64,000 bases of DNA from Agromyces bracchium (GCF_009709675.1 NZ_WMLB01000006.1:267730-331729); one strand, 5' to 3'. Positions 32,419 to 41,683 are shown, counted from the first letter of the stretch. Translations and numbers: made by a program. The notes: a model not told the origin generated them from the letters alone.

Positions 32419-33773
32419 GCGCTGCGCAGCCCTTCCGCGACGACCTCGAGGCCCTCGACGAGCAGCTCGTCCGAGATGGTGAGCGGCGGGAGGAAGCGGA
32501 TGACGTTGCCGTAGGTGCCGCACGTGAGGACGAGCACGCCGTTGGCGTGGGCGTACGCGGCGACCTTCGACGTGAGCGCCGCATCGGGCGCGCCGGTGGC
32601 GGGGTCGACGAGTTCGACGGCGACCATGGCGCCGCGGCCGCGGACGTCGCCGATGCGCGGGTCGGCGGTGCGGAGCGCGTTCAGGCGGCCGATGAGCACC
32701 GAGCCGATCTGCTTGGCGCGCTCGATGAGGCCGTCCTCCTCGTACGACTCGATCGCGGCGAGCGCCGCGGCGCAGGCGAGCGGGCTGCCCGCGTAGGTGC
32801 CGCCGAGGCCGCCGGCCATGGCGGAGTCCATGATGTCGGCGCGGCCGGTGACGGCCGAGAGCGGCAGGCCGCCGGCAATGCCCTTCGCGGTGACGATCAC
32901 GTCGGGCACGATGCCCTCGTGCTCGCTCGCGAACCAGGCGCCGGTGCGGGCGAAGCCGGTCTGCACCTCGTCGGCGATGAAGACGACGTCGTTCGCGTTC
33001 GCCCACTCGACGAGCGCCGGCAGGAAGCCGGGTGCGGGCACGATGAAGCCGCCCTCGCCCTGGATGGGCTCGATGATGATCGCGGCGAGGTTCTCGGCGC
33101 CGATCTGCTTCTCGATCTGCGTGATGGCGCGGGCCGCGGCCTCGGCACCCGACAGGCCGCCGTCGCGGAAGGGGTAGCTGAGCGGGGCGCGGTACACCTC
33201 GGGCGCGAACGGGCCGAAGCCGTTCTTGTACGGGATGTTCTTGGCGGTGAGCCCCATCGTGAGGTTGGTGCGGCCGTGGTAGGCGTGGTCGAAGGCGACG
33301 ACGGCCATCTTCTTCGTGTGGTGACGTGCGACCTTGATCGCGTTCTCGACGGCTTCCGCGCCGGAGTTGAAGAGCGCGGTGCGCTTCTCGTGGTCGCCGG
33401 GGGTGAGCCCGTTGAGCTTCTCGGCGACGGCGACGTAGCCCTCGTAGGGCGCGACGGTGAAGCACGTGTGGGTGAACGCGTCGAGCTGGGCCTTCACCGC
33501 GTCGACGACGCGGGGGTTCGAGTTGCCGACGCCCGTCACGGCGATGCCCGAGCCGAGGTCGATGATCGAGTTGCCGTCGGCGTCGACGATGACGCCGCCG
33601 CCGGCCGCGACGACCGAGACGGGGATGGTGTGCCCGACGCCCTTCGCGACGGCCTGCGCCTTGCGGGCGATGAGCTCCTGCGAGCGCGGGCCCGGGATGC
33701 TGGTGACGAGGCGGCGCTCCTGCGGGAGGGCGGGGCCGCCGACGGTGGTGGCCGTGGGTTCGACGATGGTCAT
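32415..33773 (-). CDS. gabT: 4-aminobutyrate-type aminotransferase
   Basis: Encodes 452 residues from ATG 33771-33773. Class III aminotransferase: FNSGAEAVENAIKVAR, AYHGRTNLTMGLT, IIIEPIQGEGGFIVP, FIADEVQTGFARTG with the PLP Asp, and the Schiff-base Lys in VTAKGIAGGLPLSAVTG. It converts GABA and 2-oxoglutarate to succinate semialdehyde and glutamate. First gene of the polyamine operon; the leader carries the dyad at 33839-33873. Confidence 0.92.
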   Translation of the reverse strand: MTIVEPTATTVGGPALPQERRLVTSIPGPRSQELIARKAQAVAKGVGHTIPVSVVAAGGGVIVDADGNSIIDLGSGIAVTGVGNSNPRVVDAVKAQLDAFTHTCFTVAPYEGYVAVAEKLNGLTPGDHEKRTALFNSGAEAVENAIKVARHHTKKMAVVAFDHAYHGRTNLTMGLTAKNIPYKNGFGPFAPEVYRAPLSYPFRDGGLSGAEAAARAITQIEKQIGAENLAAIIIEPIQGEGGFIVPAPGFLPALVEWANANDVVFIADEVQTGFARTGAWFASEHEGIVPDVIVTAKGIAGGLPLSAVTGRADIMDSAMAGGLGGTYAGSPLACAAALAAIESYEEDGLIERAKQIGSVLIGRLNALRTADPRIGDVRGRGAMVAVELVDPATGAPDAALTSKVAAYAHANGVLVLTCGTYGNVIRFLPPLTISDELLVEGLEVVAEGLRSA

Positions 33774-33838
33774 GGGGTGCTCCGATGCGGTGACGACGGT
33801 GGCGATGTCGGGCAATGGTAGGCAGCCCGAAACGGATG

Positions 33839-33873
33839 CCACCCCCTCCCAGATGTACATCGGAAGGGGGTGG
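33839..33873. promoter_or_regulatory. 35-bp dyad upstream of gabT and downstream of the ABC operon
   Basis: Outer arms CCACCCCCT / AGGGGGTGG enclose the perfect palindrome GATGTACATC (33852-33861). On the minus strand it is 66 bases before the gabT ATG and 37 bases after the permease stop, so it could be an operator for gabT or terminate the ABC operon. Confidence 0.55.
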
Positions 33874-33909
33874 ACGTGCCACGCCGTACAAATCGGTGTC
33901 GCCGGGAGG

Positions 33910-35817
33910 TCAGCGGCGCGACAGCTCCCGCACCTGCTCCGTCGCGACGGAACGCGTGTCAGTGGCATCCGGGTCATCCGTCGCCTCGACGGCCGCGGCC
34001 GCGGCGCCCAGCGCATCGGTCGCGCTCGCGACGACCCGCCCGCGGCGCGATGCGCGCCCGATCGCGCGGAGCGACACGAGCCACTGCAGGCCGTAGCCGA
34101 TCGCGAAGACGAGGAGCGTGAAGATGAGGGCCATGGCCGCCCCCTGGTCGGGCGCGTAGAGCTGCGCCGAGCGCGGGTTGATCATCGCGTACATGTACAC
34201 GGAGAGCGGACGCGACTCGGGCGTCGCGAGGAACGCCGGCAGCGTGAACTCGTTCGTGCCGAGGATGAACATCTGGATCCAGACGGCGAACACCGTGGGG
34301 GCGAGGAGCGGCGCGACGATGCGCCGGAACCCCTCGAGCCGGCTCGCGCCGCTGATCAGCGCCGCCTCCTCGAGCTCCTTCCGGATCTGCAGGGTCGCGC
34401 TGAACCCGGCGCGGTAGGCGATCGACACCCGGTACGAGTACGCGATCACGAGCGCGGCGATGGTGCCGGCGAGCGGGATCACCGGGTTGATCACCATGAA
34501 CGTCAGGAACATCGCGAAGCCGGCGATGACCGCGGGGATGGCGACGCTCGACGATGCGAAGAGGTCCATGCTCCTCGTCCACCCGGTCGCGCGGGCACGC
34601 GCGATCCCGTACGCCAGCACGGTCGCCGCACCGCACGCGATCGTGGCGCTGCCGCCCGCGATGATGAGCGTTCGACCGAGCGACGCCCAGAACTCGCCGT
34701 CGGCGAGCACCTCGCCGAACGCCCCGAACTGCGTCTGCGTACGGAGCGCCTCGAACGAGAACGCCAGCGGATACGGGGTGATCGCCGACCAGAACAGGGC
34801 GAAGAGCGGGAGCACGGCCGTGAGCATGGTGAAGACGACGACGGCCAGGAGCACCGGGATGCGCCATCCGCCCAGTTTCATGGTGGTGGGCCGGAAGCCC
34901 TTGCCGGAGATCGAGGCCCGCCGCTCGGCGTCGCGCGTCGCGCGGAGGTAGATCACGAACGCGATCGTCGTGATCACGAGGAACACGCACCCCCAGGCGG
35001 CCGCGAGGCCGTACTGCGGCAGCTCGCCCGCGCCCGCACTGATCAGCGTCCAGAGCTTCAGGGCGAAGATCGACTTGCCGGACTCCTGGCCGAACAGCAG
35101 CGGCACCTCGAGGCTGCCGAGGCCGAGGATGAACGTCAGCACGGTCACGCCGAGCAGGCCCGGCCAGAGCATCGGAAGGGTGACCCGGCGGAGGGTCTGC
35201 CCCCAGCCGGCGCCGGAGACGCGCGCCGACTCCTCGAGCGAGCCGTCCATGCCCGTCAGGATCGGCACGATCATCAGGAACGGGAACGTCACGTTCGTGA
35301 GCGACTGGATGACGATCATCGTGGGGAACGAGTACGGGTCGATCGTCACGTCGGCCATGCCGGGCACGAGGTGGATCAGCTGGTTCAGCACGCCCGACTC
35401 GGGCGAGAGCATCAGCAGGTACGCCTGCGCCTTGACGATCGGCGGCACGATGAACGGCACGATGACGAGCAGCGAGATCACCCGCCGGAACGGCGCGTCG
35501 GTCCGCACGGTGATCCACGCGAGGCCGAACGCCATGAGCAGCGACAGCACCGTCGACCCGCCCACGAACGCCGCGGTCGACCCGAGCACGGCCCAGAAGT
35601 CCTCGCGCAGCCCCCACAGGGTCGCGAAGTTGTCGACCGACCACCGCGCCGACGAGACGCCGAACGGGAGGAACGGACCACGGAAGGCCGTGATCACCTG
35701 CACCGCCAGCGGGATGGCGAGCAGCAGGAAGATCACCGTTCCGGCGACGACCGTCGCGACCGTCATCGTGGTCGGCCGGGTCCGCCCGGCCCTCGTGGCC
35801 CGTTCCGCCCTGGACAT
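33910..35817 (-). CDS. ABC importer permease, two fused BPD domains
   Basis: Encodes 635 residues with about 12 membrane helices in two halves. Each half has an EAA loop: MDGSLEESARVSGAGWGQTL (about residue 205) and LEEAALISGASRLEGFRRIV (about 515). The fused arrangement is that of iron(III)/2-aminoethylphosphonate/thiamine-type importers (FbpB-, ThiP-like). Starts two bases after the binding-protein stop. Substrate unknown; the setting beside a kynurenine pathway suggests an aromatic amine or acid. Confidence 0.92.
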   Translation of the reverse strand: MSRAERATRAGRTRPTTMTVATVVAGTVIFLLLAIPLAVQVITAFRGPFLPFGVSSARWSVDNFATLWGLREDFWAVLGSTAAFVGGSTVLSLLMAFGLAWITVRTDAPFRRVISLLVIVPFIVPPIVKAQAYLLMLSPESGVLNQLIHLVPGMADVTIDPYSFPTMIVIQSLTNVTFPFLMIVPILTGMDGSLEESARVSGAGWGQTLRRVTLPMLWPGLLGVTVLTFILGLGSLEVPLLFGQESGKSIFALKLWTLISAGAGELPQYGLAAAWGCVFLVITTIAFVIYLRATRDAERRASISGKGFRPTTMKLGGWRIPVLLAVVVFTMLTAVLPLFALFWSAITPYPLAFSFEALRTQTQFGAFGEVLADGEFWASLGRTLIIAGGSATIACGAATVLAYGIARARATGWTRSMDLFASSSVAIPAVIAGFAMFLTFMVINPVIPLAGTIAALVIAYSYRVSIAYRAGFSATLQIRKELEEAALISGASRLEGFRRIVAPLLAPTVFAVWIQMFILGTNEFTLPAFLATPESRPLSVYMYAMINPRSAQLYAPDQGAAMALIFTLLVFAIGYGLQWLVSLRAIGRASRRGRVVASATDALGAAAAAVEATDDPDATDTRSVATEQVRELSRR

Positions 35818-35819
35818 GG

Positions 35820-36989
35820 CTATCCGTTCAGTGCCGCGTCGGCAGCGTTCGTGAGGGCGATCCACTCGTCGCGGGTCGCCTCGGTCTCGGTCTCGGCGCC
35901 GTTCTCGATGCTCTGCAGCAGCGCGTCGGCGTTCGTCTTCATGAGGCCGGTCGCCTGCTCGAACAGCGACGACGGCAGGCCGGGGTAGGGCACCTGGGTC
36001 GTCGCGAACCGCTCGTCGGTCATGCGCAGCTCGAGCCACGTCGGGTCGTAGGCGTTCCAGAGCGCCCAGAGCATGGCGCCCGGCTTGTTGGCGGCGTCGA
36101 CGTTCACGCCCGAGAACTGGGCGAACACGCCGGAGTGCTCGAACGGCTGTGCCGCGAGGCTCGGGTTCGGGTTGAACAGCGTCTGGTTCAGGGCGATCGG
36201 CACGTCACCGCTCGAGAGCGGCGAGTTCTGGTCCTCGAGCACTTGGAGGGTGCCGGACGACTTCAGCTCGCCGATCAGCTCGACCATGGCGTCCTCGCCC
36301 TCGGCCATGCCGTACCCGGAGAACACGATCGGGTTGTAGTTCGCGATCGAGACCGTGCCCTCGAACTCGGGCGCGAGCAGGTCGTCGAGCGAGGCCGGGG
36401 CCTCGATCCGGTCGGTGTTGACCTGCATGAGCGAGCCGTTCATGCTGTCGGGCAGCATCTCGGGCGCGCCGAGCTGGAGGAACTCCTCGGGCACGCCGAA
36501 CTGCGTCCAGTCGACCTCGTCCCAGTACCCCTCGTCGGTCATCGCGGCCGCGGAGAGCAGCGAGCCGGAGAGCACGTCGGTGTTGCGGCCGCCGGTGGCC
36601 TCGGCCGAGATGACGGCCGACGGCAGGTTGTAGGTCAGGCCTCGGGTCTCGATCTCGAGGTCGGGGTAGCGCGCGTTGAACTCCGCGATCACCTCCGGTG
36701 CGAGCTCGTACCAGTCCCAGACCACGAGACGACCGCCGTCGGTCTCCGTGGCCTGCTCGTAGAGGGCGTCCATTTGCCGGTCGATCTCGGGCCAGAAGTC
36801 CTCGTAGAAGTTCTCGCACCGGGTGAAGGCACCGATCTCGACCGCGTCGCAGGTCGCGCCGGTCGTCGCGTCGCCGGCCGGTTCGAGCGCGGCGGGCGCG
36901 TCGGCCCGACTCGAACTGCAGGAGCTGAGCAGCAGCATGCCCGCTGCGGCGAGGGCGACGGTGCCGCCCCGGAAGGTACGAACGTTCAT
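35820..36989 (-). CDS. Extracellular solute-binding lipoprotein of the ABC importer
   Basis: Encodes 389 residues. Signal peptide with lipobox: GGTVALAAAGMLLLSSCSSS, cleavage before the Cys at about residue 24. The mature part resembles PotD/iron-type class 1 binding proteins (LVVWDWYELAPEVIAEFNARYP, PSAVISAEATGGRNTDVLSG). Ends with LTNAADAALNG. The gene lies 106 bases after the ATPase gene and two bases before the permease. Confidence 0.9.
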   Translation of the reverse strand: MNVRTFRGGTVALAAAGMLLLSSCSSSRADAPAALEPAGDATTGATCDAVEIGAFTRCENFYEDFWPEIDRQMDALYEQATETDGGRLVVWDWYELAPEVIAEFNARYPDLEIETRGLTYNLPSAVISAEATGGRNTDVLSGSLLSAAAMTDEGYWDEVDWTQFGVPEEFLQLGAPEMLPDSMNGSLMQVNTDRIEAPASLDDLLAPEFEGTVSIANYNPIVFSGYGMAEGEDAMVELIGELKSSGTLQVLEDQNSPLSSGDVPIALNQTLFNPNPSLAAQPFEHSGVFAQFSGVNVDAANKPGAMLWALWNAYDPTWLELRMTDERFATTQVPYPGLPSSLFEQATGLMKTNADALLQSIENGAETETEATRDEWIALTNAADAALNG

Positions 36990-37047
36990 GATCCCTGGTG
37001 CCTCTCTGTCGATGGAACGGGTGATGGTGCGGGTGGAGCGGTGGAGC

Positions 37048-37071
37048 GGGTGGGTGGGGTGGAGCGGGGGG
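37048..37071 (+). other. G-quadruplex-type motif between ATPase and binding-protein genes
   Basis: GGG-T-GGG-T-GGGG-TGGAGC-GGGGGG on the plus strand, the template strand for this minus operon, in the 106-base ATPase/binding-protein gap. Confidence 0.5.
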
Positions 37072-37095
37072 CGCGGGTCGGGGCCGGTCGGTCGC

Positions 37096-38238
37096 CTAGG
37101 CCGCGAGCACGCGGCAGGCCTGCGGCGCGAGCTCGAGGAACACCGAGCTCCCCTCCGCGGGCGAGTCCATGGGGGCGCCGCGGGCGACGATGCGCCCGAC
37201 GGTGGTCTGCTCGTGCACGATCTCGGCCTCGTACTCGACGATCTCGCCGAGGAACTCGACCCTGGCGACACGCGCGGCGAGCAGGTTGGGTCGGTCGACG
37301 GATGCCTCGTGCCAGCGCACGCTCTCGGGACGGATCGTCACGGTGACCTCGGCCCCGGTTCCGCTCCCGGCCGGGCACGGCGTGACGAGCTTGGTCCCGA
37401 ACGCCTCGACCAGGGCGTCGCCGTTCGCGTCGCGATCGCGCACGACGGCGGGGATGAGGTTCACCCGCCCGACGAAGTCGGCGACGAACCGGTCGGCGGG
37501 CGCGAAGTACAGCTCCTTCGGGGCGGCCTCCTGCACGATCCGCCCGCCGTTCATGACGGCGACGCGGTCGGACATCGAGAGCGCCTCGGACTGGTCGTGC
37601 GTGACGTAGAGCGCCGTGATGCCGAGGCGCTGCTGGAGGCTGCGGAGCTCGTTGCGCATCGTGTCGCGCAGCTTCGCGTCGAGGTTGCTCAGCGGCTCGT
37701 CGAGCAGCAGCAGCCGCGGTCGGTGGGCGAGCGCCCGCGCGAGCGCGAGTCGCTGCTGCTGGCCGCCGGAGAGCGCGGTCGCCGGCCGATGCGCGTACGC
37801 GTCGAGCTGCACGAGCTCGAGCGCCTCCATCGCGCGCTGCCTGGCCTGCTTCTTCGGCAGCTTCCCGGCGGAGACCTGAAGCGGGAAGACCGCGTTGGCG
37901 AAGACGCTCATGTGCGGCCAGATCGCGTAGTTCTGGAAGACCATGCCGACGTCACGCTTGTCGGGCGAGACGTGCTCGCTTCCGGTCGAGAGCACGCGTC
38001 CGTCGAGCGAGATCACGCCGCCGTCGCTCGTCTCGAGGCCCGCGACGCAACGGAGCGTGGTCGTCTTGCCGCAGCCGGAGGGCCCGAGGAGCGAGGTGAA
38101 TGTGCCTGGCTCGATGGTGAAGCTCACGCCCTTCACCACGGGGACCTCGGCCCCGTCGAGGCGGTAGTGCTTCTCGAGGCCGTCGACGACGAGTCGGCCG
38201 CCTCCGCGGGCTTCGGTCATGTCGGCGGTCGTGGTCAC
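37096..38238 (-). CDS. ABC importer ATP-binding protein (PotA/FbpC type)
   Basis: Encodes 380 residues. Walker A GPSGCGKTT, Q-loop VFQNYAIWPH, signature ALSGGQQQRLALARAL, Walker B LLLLDEPLSNLDA, H-loop VTHDQSEAL; C-terminal TOBE/OB domain (TIRPESVRWHEA, VEFLGEIVEYEAEIV). The GTG at 38238 has AAGGAGG six bases upstream and is chosen over an ATG seven codons on. It is first of three genes, ATPase, binding protein, permease. Confidence 0.94.
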   Translation of the reverse strand: MTTTADMTEARGGGRLVVDGLEKHYRLDGAEVPVVKGVSFTIEPGTFTSLLGPSGCGKTTTLRCVAGLETSDGGVISLDGRVLSTGSEHVSPDKRDVGMVFQNYAIWPHMSVFANAVFPLQVSAGKLPKKQARQRAMEALELVQLDAYAHRPATALSGGQQQRLALARALAHRPRLLLLDEPLSNLDAKLRDTMRNELRSLQQRLGITALYVTHDQSEALSMSDRVAVMNGGRIVQEAAPKELYFAPADRFVADFVGRVNLIPAVVRDRDANGDALVEAFGTKLVTPCPAGSGTGAEVTVTIRPESVRWHEASVDRPNLLAARVARVEFLGEIVEYEAEIVHEQTTVGRIVARGAPMDSPAEGSSVFLELAPQACRVLAA

Positions 38239-38260
38239 GGCCGGCCTCCTTCGGCGATCT

Positions 38261-38277
38261 TTGTATTCTGGATCCAA
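38261..38277 (-). promoter_or_regulatory. GntR-like operator before the ABC operon
   Basis: Minus-strand dyad TTGGATCCAGAATACAA, pattern TTGnATnC-n-GnATnCAA, 22 bases before the ATPase start. Resembles FadR/FCD-type GntR sites. No GntR gene is in the window. Confidence 0.5.
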
Positions 38278-38318
38278 GGTTGCTTCGACGAGCGCCCCGG
38301 CGGAACGTGCGGGGGCCA

Positions 38319-39917
38319 TCAGCGTTCGGCCCCCGATGTCGAGACTTCGGCGCGAGCGGATGCCTCGGCGTGGACGGATTCGCCGGCGCCGGCGGTCGCG
38401 TCCAGCCCGGCGGATGCTCCGCCGCGCGCGGCGCTCGAGGCATCCGGCCCCTCGCCCCACCCGACGGTGACCTTCGGCCTGGCGAAGCACAGCACCACGA
38501 CCGCGCAGAGCGCGAAGGCGGCGACCGCGAGCAGGAGCGAGTGGCCCATGGCGACCGAGAACCCATCGACGACCGCTGCCGGAAGCCCGCCGCCCGCGCC
38601 GGGCGTCGCCTCCTCGGCGTCGAACCCGGGCAGCTGGGCCGACAGCGCGACGCTCATCAGCGCGGCGATCGCCGCGGAGCCGAGCACCGACCCGACCTGC
38701 CGGGTCAGCGTGTACACGCCCGAGCCGGCGCCGGCGTGCTCGCGTGCGAGGTTCCGGGTCGCGGTCGACGCGAGCGGCGCGAAGACGCCCGAGATGCCGA
38801 TCCCGAGCAGCGCCGACGGCAGGAGCAGCAGCCAGAGCGGGGCATCCGGTCGGAGGACGGCGGCGTACCAGCCGAGCGCGACCGCCGAGGTCGACAACCC
38901 GGCGACCGCCACCCACTTCGGGTCGACGCGGTCGCTGAACCGCCCGACGAACGGCGCGAGCACCCCCGACACGACCGCCATCGGCGCGAGCATGAGCGCC
39001 GCCTGGGTCGGCGGGAGCCCGAGCGCGACCTGCAGGAAGAACGCGAGCGGGAGCGGCATCGCGGTCATCGCGACGCCGACGAGCGAGATCGCGACGTTCG
39101 AGAGCGCGAAGTTCCGGTCGCGGAACAGGCCGAGCGGCAGCAGCGGCTCAGCCCGATTGAGCGCCTGCCACGCGATGAAGCCCGCCATGACGATCACGCC
39201 GGCAACGATGACGCCCCACACGGTGACCGGGCCCACGATCGTGCCCCAGTCGTAGGTCGGTCCCTCCTGGACGCCGAACACGATGAGGAACATGCCCACC
39301 GCGCTCAGCACGACGCCGAGCCAGTCGAACCGGTGCACGCGCGTCTCGAGGCTCGGCACGAGCCGCCAGGCGGCGACGAAGGCGATGATCCCGACGGGCA
39401 CGTTGACGAAGAACACCCACTGCCACCCGAGCGAGTCGACGAGCACGCCGCCGAGGATCGGGCCGAGGAGCGTCGCGACGCCGGCGACCGAGCCCCAGAG
39501 GCCCATCGCCGCCCCGCGCTGGTTCGGCGGGAAGACCCGGGTGATCACGGCCATCGTCTGCGGGGTCATCAGCGCGGCGCCGAGGCCCTGCGCGGCGCGC
39601 GCCGCGATGAGCATCGCGATCTCACCGGACAGCCCGCACCAGAGCGACGCGAGCGTGAAGACGACGAGCCCGACGAGGTAGACCCGCTTCGGCCCGAAGC
39701 GGTCGCCGAGCCGGCCCGTGATCAGCAGCGGCACGGCGTAGGCGAGCAGGTAGGCGCTGGTCACCCAGATCACCGTCGTCAGGTCGGTGTCGAGGTCGGC
39801 GAGGATCGCAGGGTACGCGATCGACACGATCGTCGTGTCGACGAGGATCATGAAGAACCCGATGACGAGCGCCCAGAGGGCGGGCCAGGGTCTGGTGCTC
39901 CGGTTCATGGTCGGCAT
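38319..39917 (-). CDS. MFS transporter, 14-helix DHA2 (EmrB/QacA) type
   Basis: Encodes 532 residues with 14 membrane segments. Motif A GRLGDRFGPKRVYLVG follows helix 2; motif D LVDTTIVSIAYPAI is in helix 1; motif C GPILGGVLVDSLGWQWVFFV is in helix 5. The last ~50 residues are a hydrophilic Ala/Ser/Glu tail. Drug or aromatic efflux is the usual role. Two ATG codons (39917 and 39908) compete; neither has a clear ribosome site. It lies 23 bases after the LVIVD gene, so the two are likely cotranscribed. Confidence 0.9.
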   Translation of the reverse strand: MPTMNRSTRPWPALWALVIGFFMILVDTTIVSIAYPAILADLDTDLTTVIWVTSAYLLAYAVPLLITGRLGDRFGPKRVYLVGLVVFTLASLWCGLSGEIAMLIAARAAQGLGAALMTPQTMAVITRVFPPNQRGAAMGLWGSVAGVATLLGPILGGVLVDSLGWQWVFFVNVPVGIIAFVAAWRLVPSLETRVHRFDWLGVVLSAVGMFLIVFGVQEGPTYDWGTIVGPVTVWGVIVAGVIVMAGFIAWQALNRAEPLLPLGLFRDRNFALSNVAISLVGVAMTAMPLPLAFFLQVALGLPPTQAALMLAPMAVVSGVLAPFVGRFSDRVDPKWVAVAGLSTSAVALGWYAAVLRPDAPLWLLLLPSALLGIGISGVFAPLASTATRNLAREHAGAGSGVYTLTRQVGSVLGSAAIAALMSVALSAQLPGFDAEEATPGAGGGLPAAVVDGFSVAMGHSLLLAVAAFALCAVVVLCFARPKVTVGWGEGPDASSAARGGASAGLDATAGAGESVHAEASARAEVSTSGAER

Positions 39918-39939
39918 TCGCAGGCGGATGGCTCTGGGC

Positions 39940-41565
39940 TCAGGTCTCGTCGGGGCGGTCGGCGCCCGGCAGGCCCACGACCGGTTCGCCGAGCAACGGG
40001 GTCGAGACCGCGTAGATGCCGTGGTTCGCGAACAGCCAGATCAGGTTGCGATCCCACTCCACGAAGATGCCGTGGACGGGGGCGGCGAGGTCGTCGTCGT
40101 CCTTCAGGCCCATGGGCGGCACGAAGTAGGCGCCCACCTTCGGGTCCTCGGGGTCGCGCACGTCGAAGACCTGCAGGCCCGCGGCGTAGAACGCGTAGGG
40201 GATCACGCCGCCGTGCGGGGTGCCGGTGTTGGTGAAGTACCCCGAGCGCTTCGGGCCGAACGAGCCGCGGCGCTGCGCCCAGTCGGTGAACTTCGCTTCC
40301 GCCGGCGGCAGCGGGCGCGGCAGCGTGCGCACGACGCGTGGGCTCGTCGGGTCGCTGACGTCGACCTGGTAGATCTCCTTGGCGGGCTCGTAGCAGTCGG
40401 TGTTCATCGGGTAGCCCGACACGTAGACGTAGCCGGTCTCCTCGACCTGGGTCGTGTCGACGTTGTCGCCCTCGGTGCCGGCGACGCTCGTCGGCAGCCG
40501 GCACCAACCGACGTGGTGGATGTTCGAGGGGTCGGAGACATCCAGCACGAAGAATCCCTGGCCGCCCTGCGCCGCGTAGGCGTACCTGCCGCCGGCCTCG
40601 ACCGATCGCGGCATGAACACGCCCATGCGCGAGCCGAACCAGCTGGTCCGGTTGTTCCAGCGGTCGTTGCCGGCGAGGTACTCGGAGTCGGCTTCCTCCC
40701 CTTCGCGGGTGCCGGGCACCCACCAGGTCGAGAGCAGCTCGGGCTTCGACGGGTCGGAGACGTCGTAGGCGGCGTGGCCGGCGGCCCAGAGCGTCGTCTT
40801 GTACGGCTGGTTGGTGAAGGTGTTGTCGGGTGCGGTGGCCACGAAGAGGTACCGGTCGCCGTAGTAGACGGGCAGGTCGAGCACGCCGTTGCCCTCCTGG
40901 ATCTCGTCGGGCCCGTGGTTCGGGTCGGTCGAGACCTGGGTGAGCAGGGTCCAGTCGCGCGGGCTCGGGCCGTTCATCTGCCAGGTGCGGAACCCGCGGA
41001 GGCCCTCCCACTCCTTCAGCTGCCCCTCGACGGTGTCGTCGATCCACTTGTTCGCGACGCGGCCCTTGAGGAAGTACCGCGGGGTCTCGCTCGCCTGGAT
41101 CGCGATGTGCCGGCCGAGCCGCTCGTTCCACTGCACCGTGGTCGCGCCGAACTCGGGGCGGGGGTCGCCCCAGCCCCACTGCTCCTCGTCGACGACCTTC
41201 AGGTCACGGGGGTCGGTGATGTCGTAGAGCTTCCAGTGGTTGCCGCCGCCGTAGTGCAGCATGTAGCGCGTGCCCTCCCAGTCGTAGATGCACTGCCACG
41301 AGTGGCTCGTGTTCACGACGATCGGGTAGAACGCCTCGGCCTTCGCGTTCAGCGCGTAGGTCTCGGGGTCGCGGTAGTCCAGCTGTCCCGGCCAGTCGAC
41401 GAACACGTCGCGCGGCACCGACGGCGTGTGCGCCGGCGGCAGGAAGGTCCCGTCGGGCTGCATCCCCCAGGTCCCGGCCTCGGGGTCGGCCGGCTCGCCG
41501 ACGACCCGCTCGAAGTCCTCGGGGCGGTACTTCTTCGCTTCGGCTACGTAGGGGGATCCGGCCAT
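39940..41565 (-). CDS. LVIVD-repeat beta-propeller protein
   Basis: Encodes 541 residues from ATG 41563-41565 with GGAGGC upstream. No signal peptide. Repeats of the LVIVD type are visible: WKLYDITDPRDLKVVD, AAYDVSDPSKPELLS, FFVLDVSDPSNIHHVG, IYQVDVSDPTSPRVVR and LQVFDVRDPEDPKVGA, each ending one propeller blade. The rest is rich in Trp, Tyr and Asp. No cofactor motif is recognisable. It is transcribed away from the LysR/kynurenine promoter region, with the MFS and ABC genes; function unknown. Confidence 0.8.
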   Translation of the reverse strand: MAGSPYVAEAKKYRPEDFERVVGEPADPEAGTWGMQPDGTFLPPAHTPSVPRDVFVDWPGQLDYRDPETYALNAKAEAFYPIVVNTSHSWQCIYDWEGTRYMLHYGGGNHWKLYDITDPRDLKVVDEEQWGWGDPRPEFGATTVQWNERLGRHIAIQASETPRYFLKGRVANKWIDDTVEGQLKEWEGLRGFRTWQMNGPSPRDWTLLTQVSTDPNHGPDEIQEGNGVLDLPVYYGDRYLFVATAPDNTFTNQPYKTTLWAAGHAAYDVSDPSKPELLSTWWVPGTREGEEADSEYLAGNDRWNNRTSWFGSRMGVFMPRSVEAGGRYAYAAQGGQGFFVLDVSDPSNIHHVGWCRLPTSVAGTEGDNVDTTQVEETGYVYVSGYPMNTDCYEPAKEIYQVDVSDPTSPRVVRTLPRPLPPAEAKFTDWAQRRGSFGPKRSGYFTNTGTPHGGVIPYAFYAAGLQVFDVRDPEDPKVGAYFVPPMGLKDDDDLAAPVHGIFVEWDRNLIWLFANHGIYAVSTPLLGEPVVGLPGADRPDET

Positions 41566-41658
41566 GACGCCTCCAGGGTCGGGAGAAGAATCGGGTTCGA
41601 CGCGTCCATGCGTCGACCCCTTCAGCGTCATCGGCCGGATCGATGCTGTCCAATATCT

Positions 41659-41683
41659 ATACGGGTCGTTGCCATGACCGTAT
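41659..41683 (-). promoter_or_regulatory. LysR-type box upstream of the LVIVD gene
   Basis: Inverted repeat ATACGG ... CCGTAT with 13 bases between (25 bp overall). On the minus strand TATAGA overlaps the end of the second arm, a possible -10 box for the LVIVD-MFS operon. It lies just downstream of the LysR gene stop. Confidence 0.45.

Noticed and set aside
39940..41565. LVIVD protein as the missing kynurenine monooxygenase
   Set aside because: No FAD or other cofactor motif; beta-propeller repeats do not support a flavin hydroxylase.
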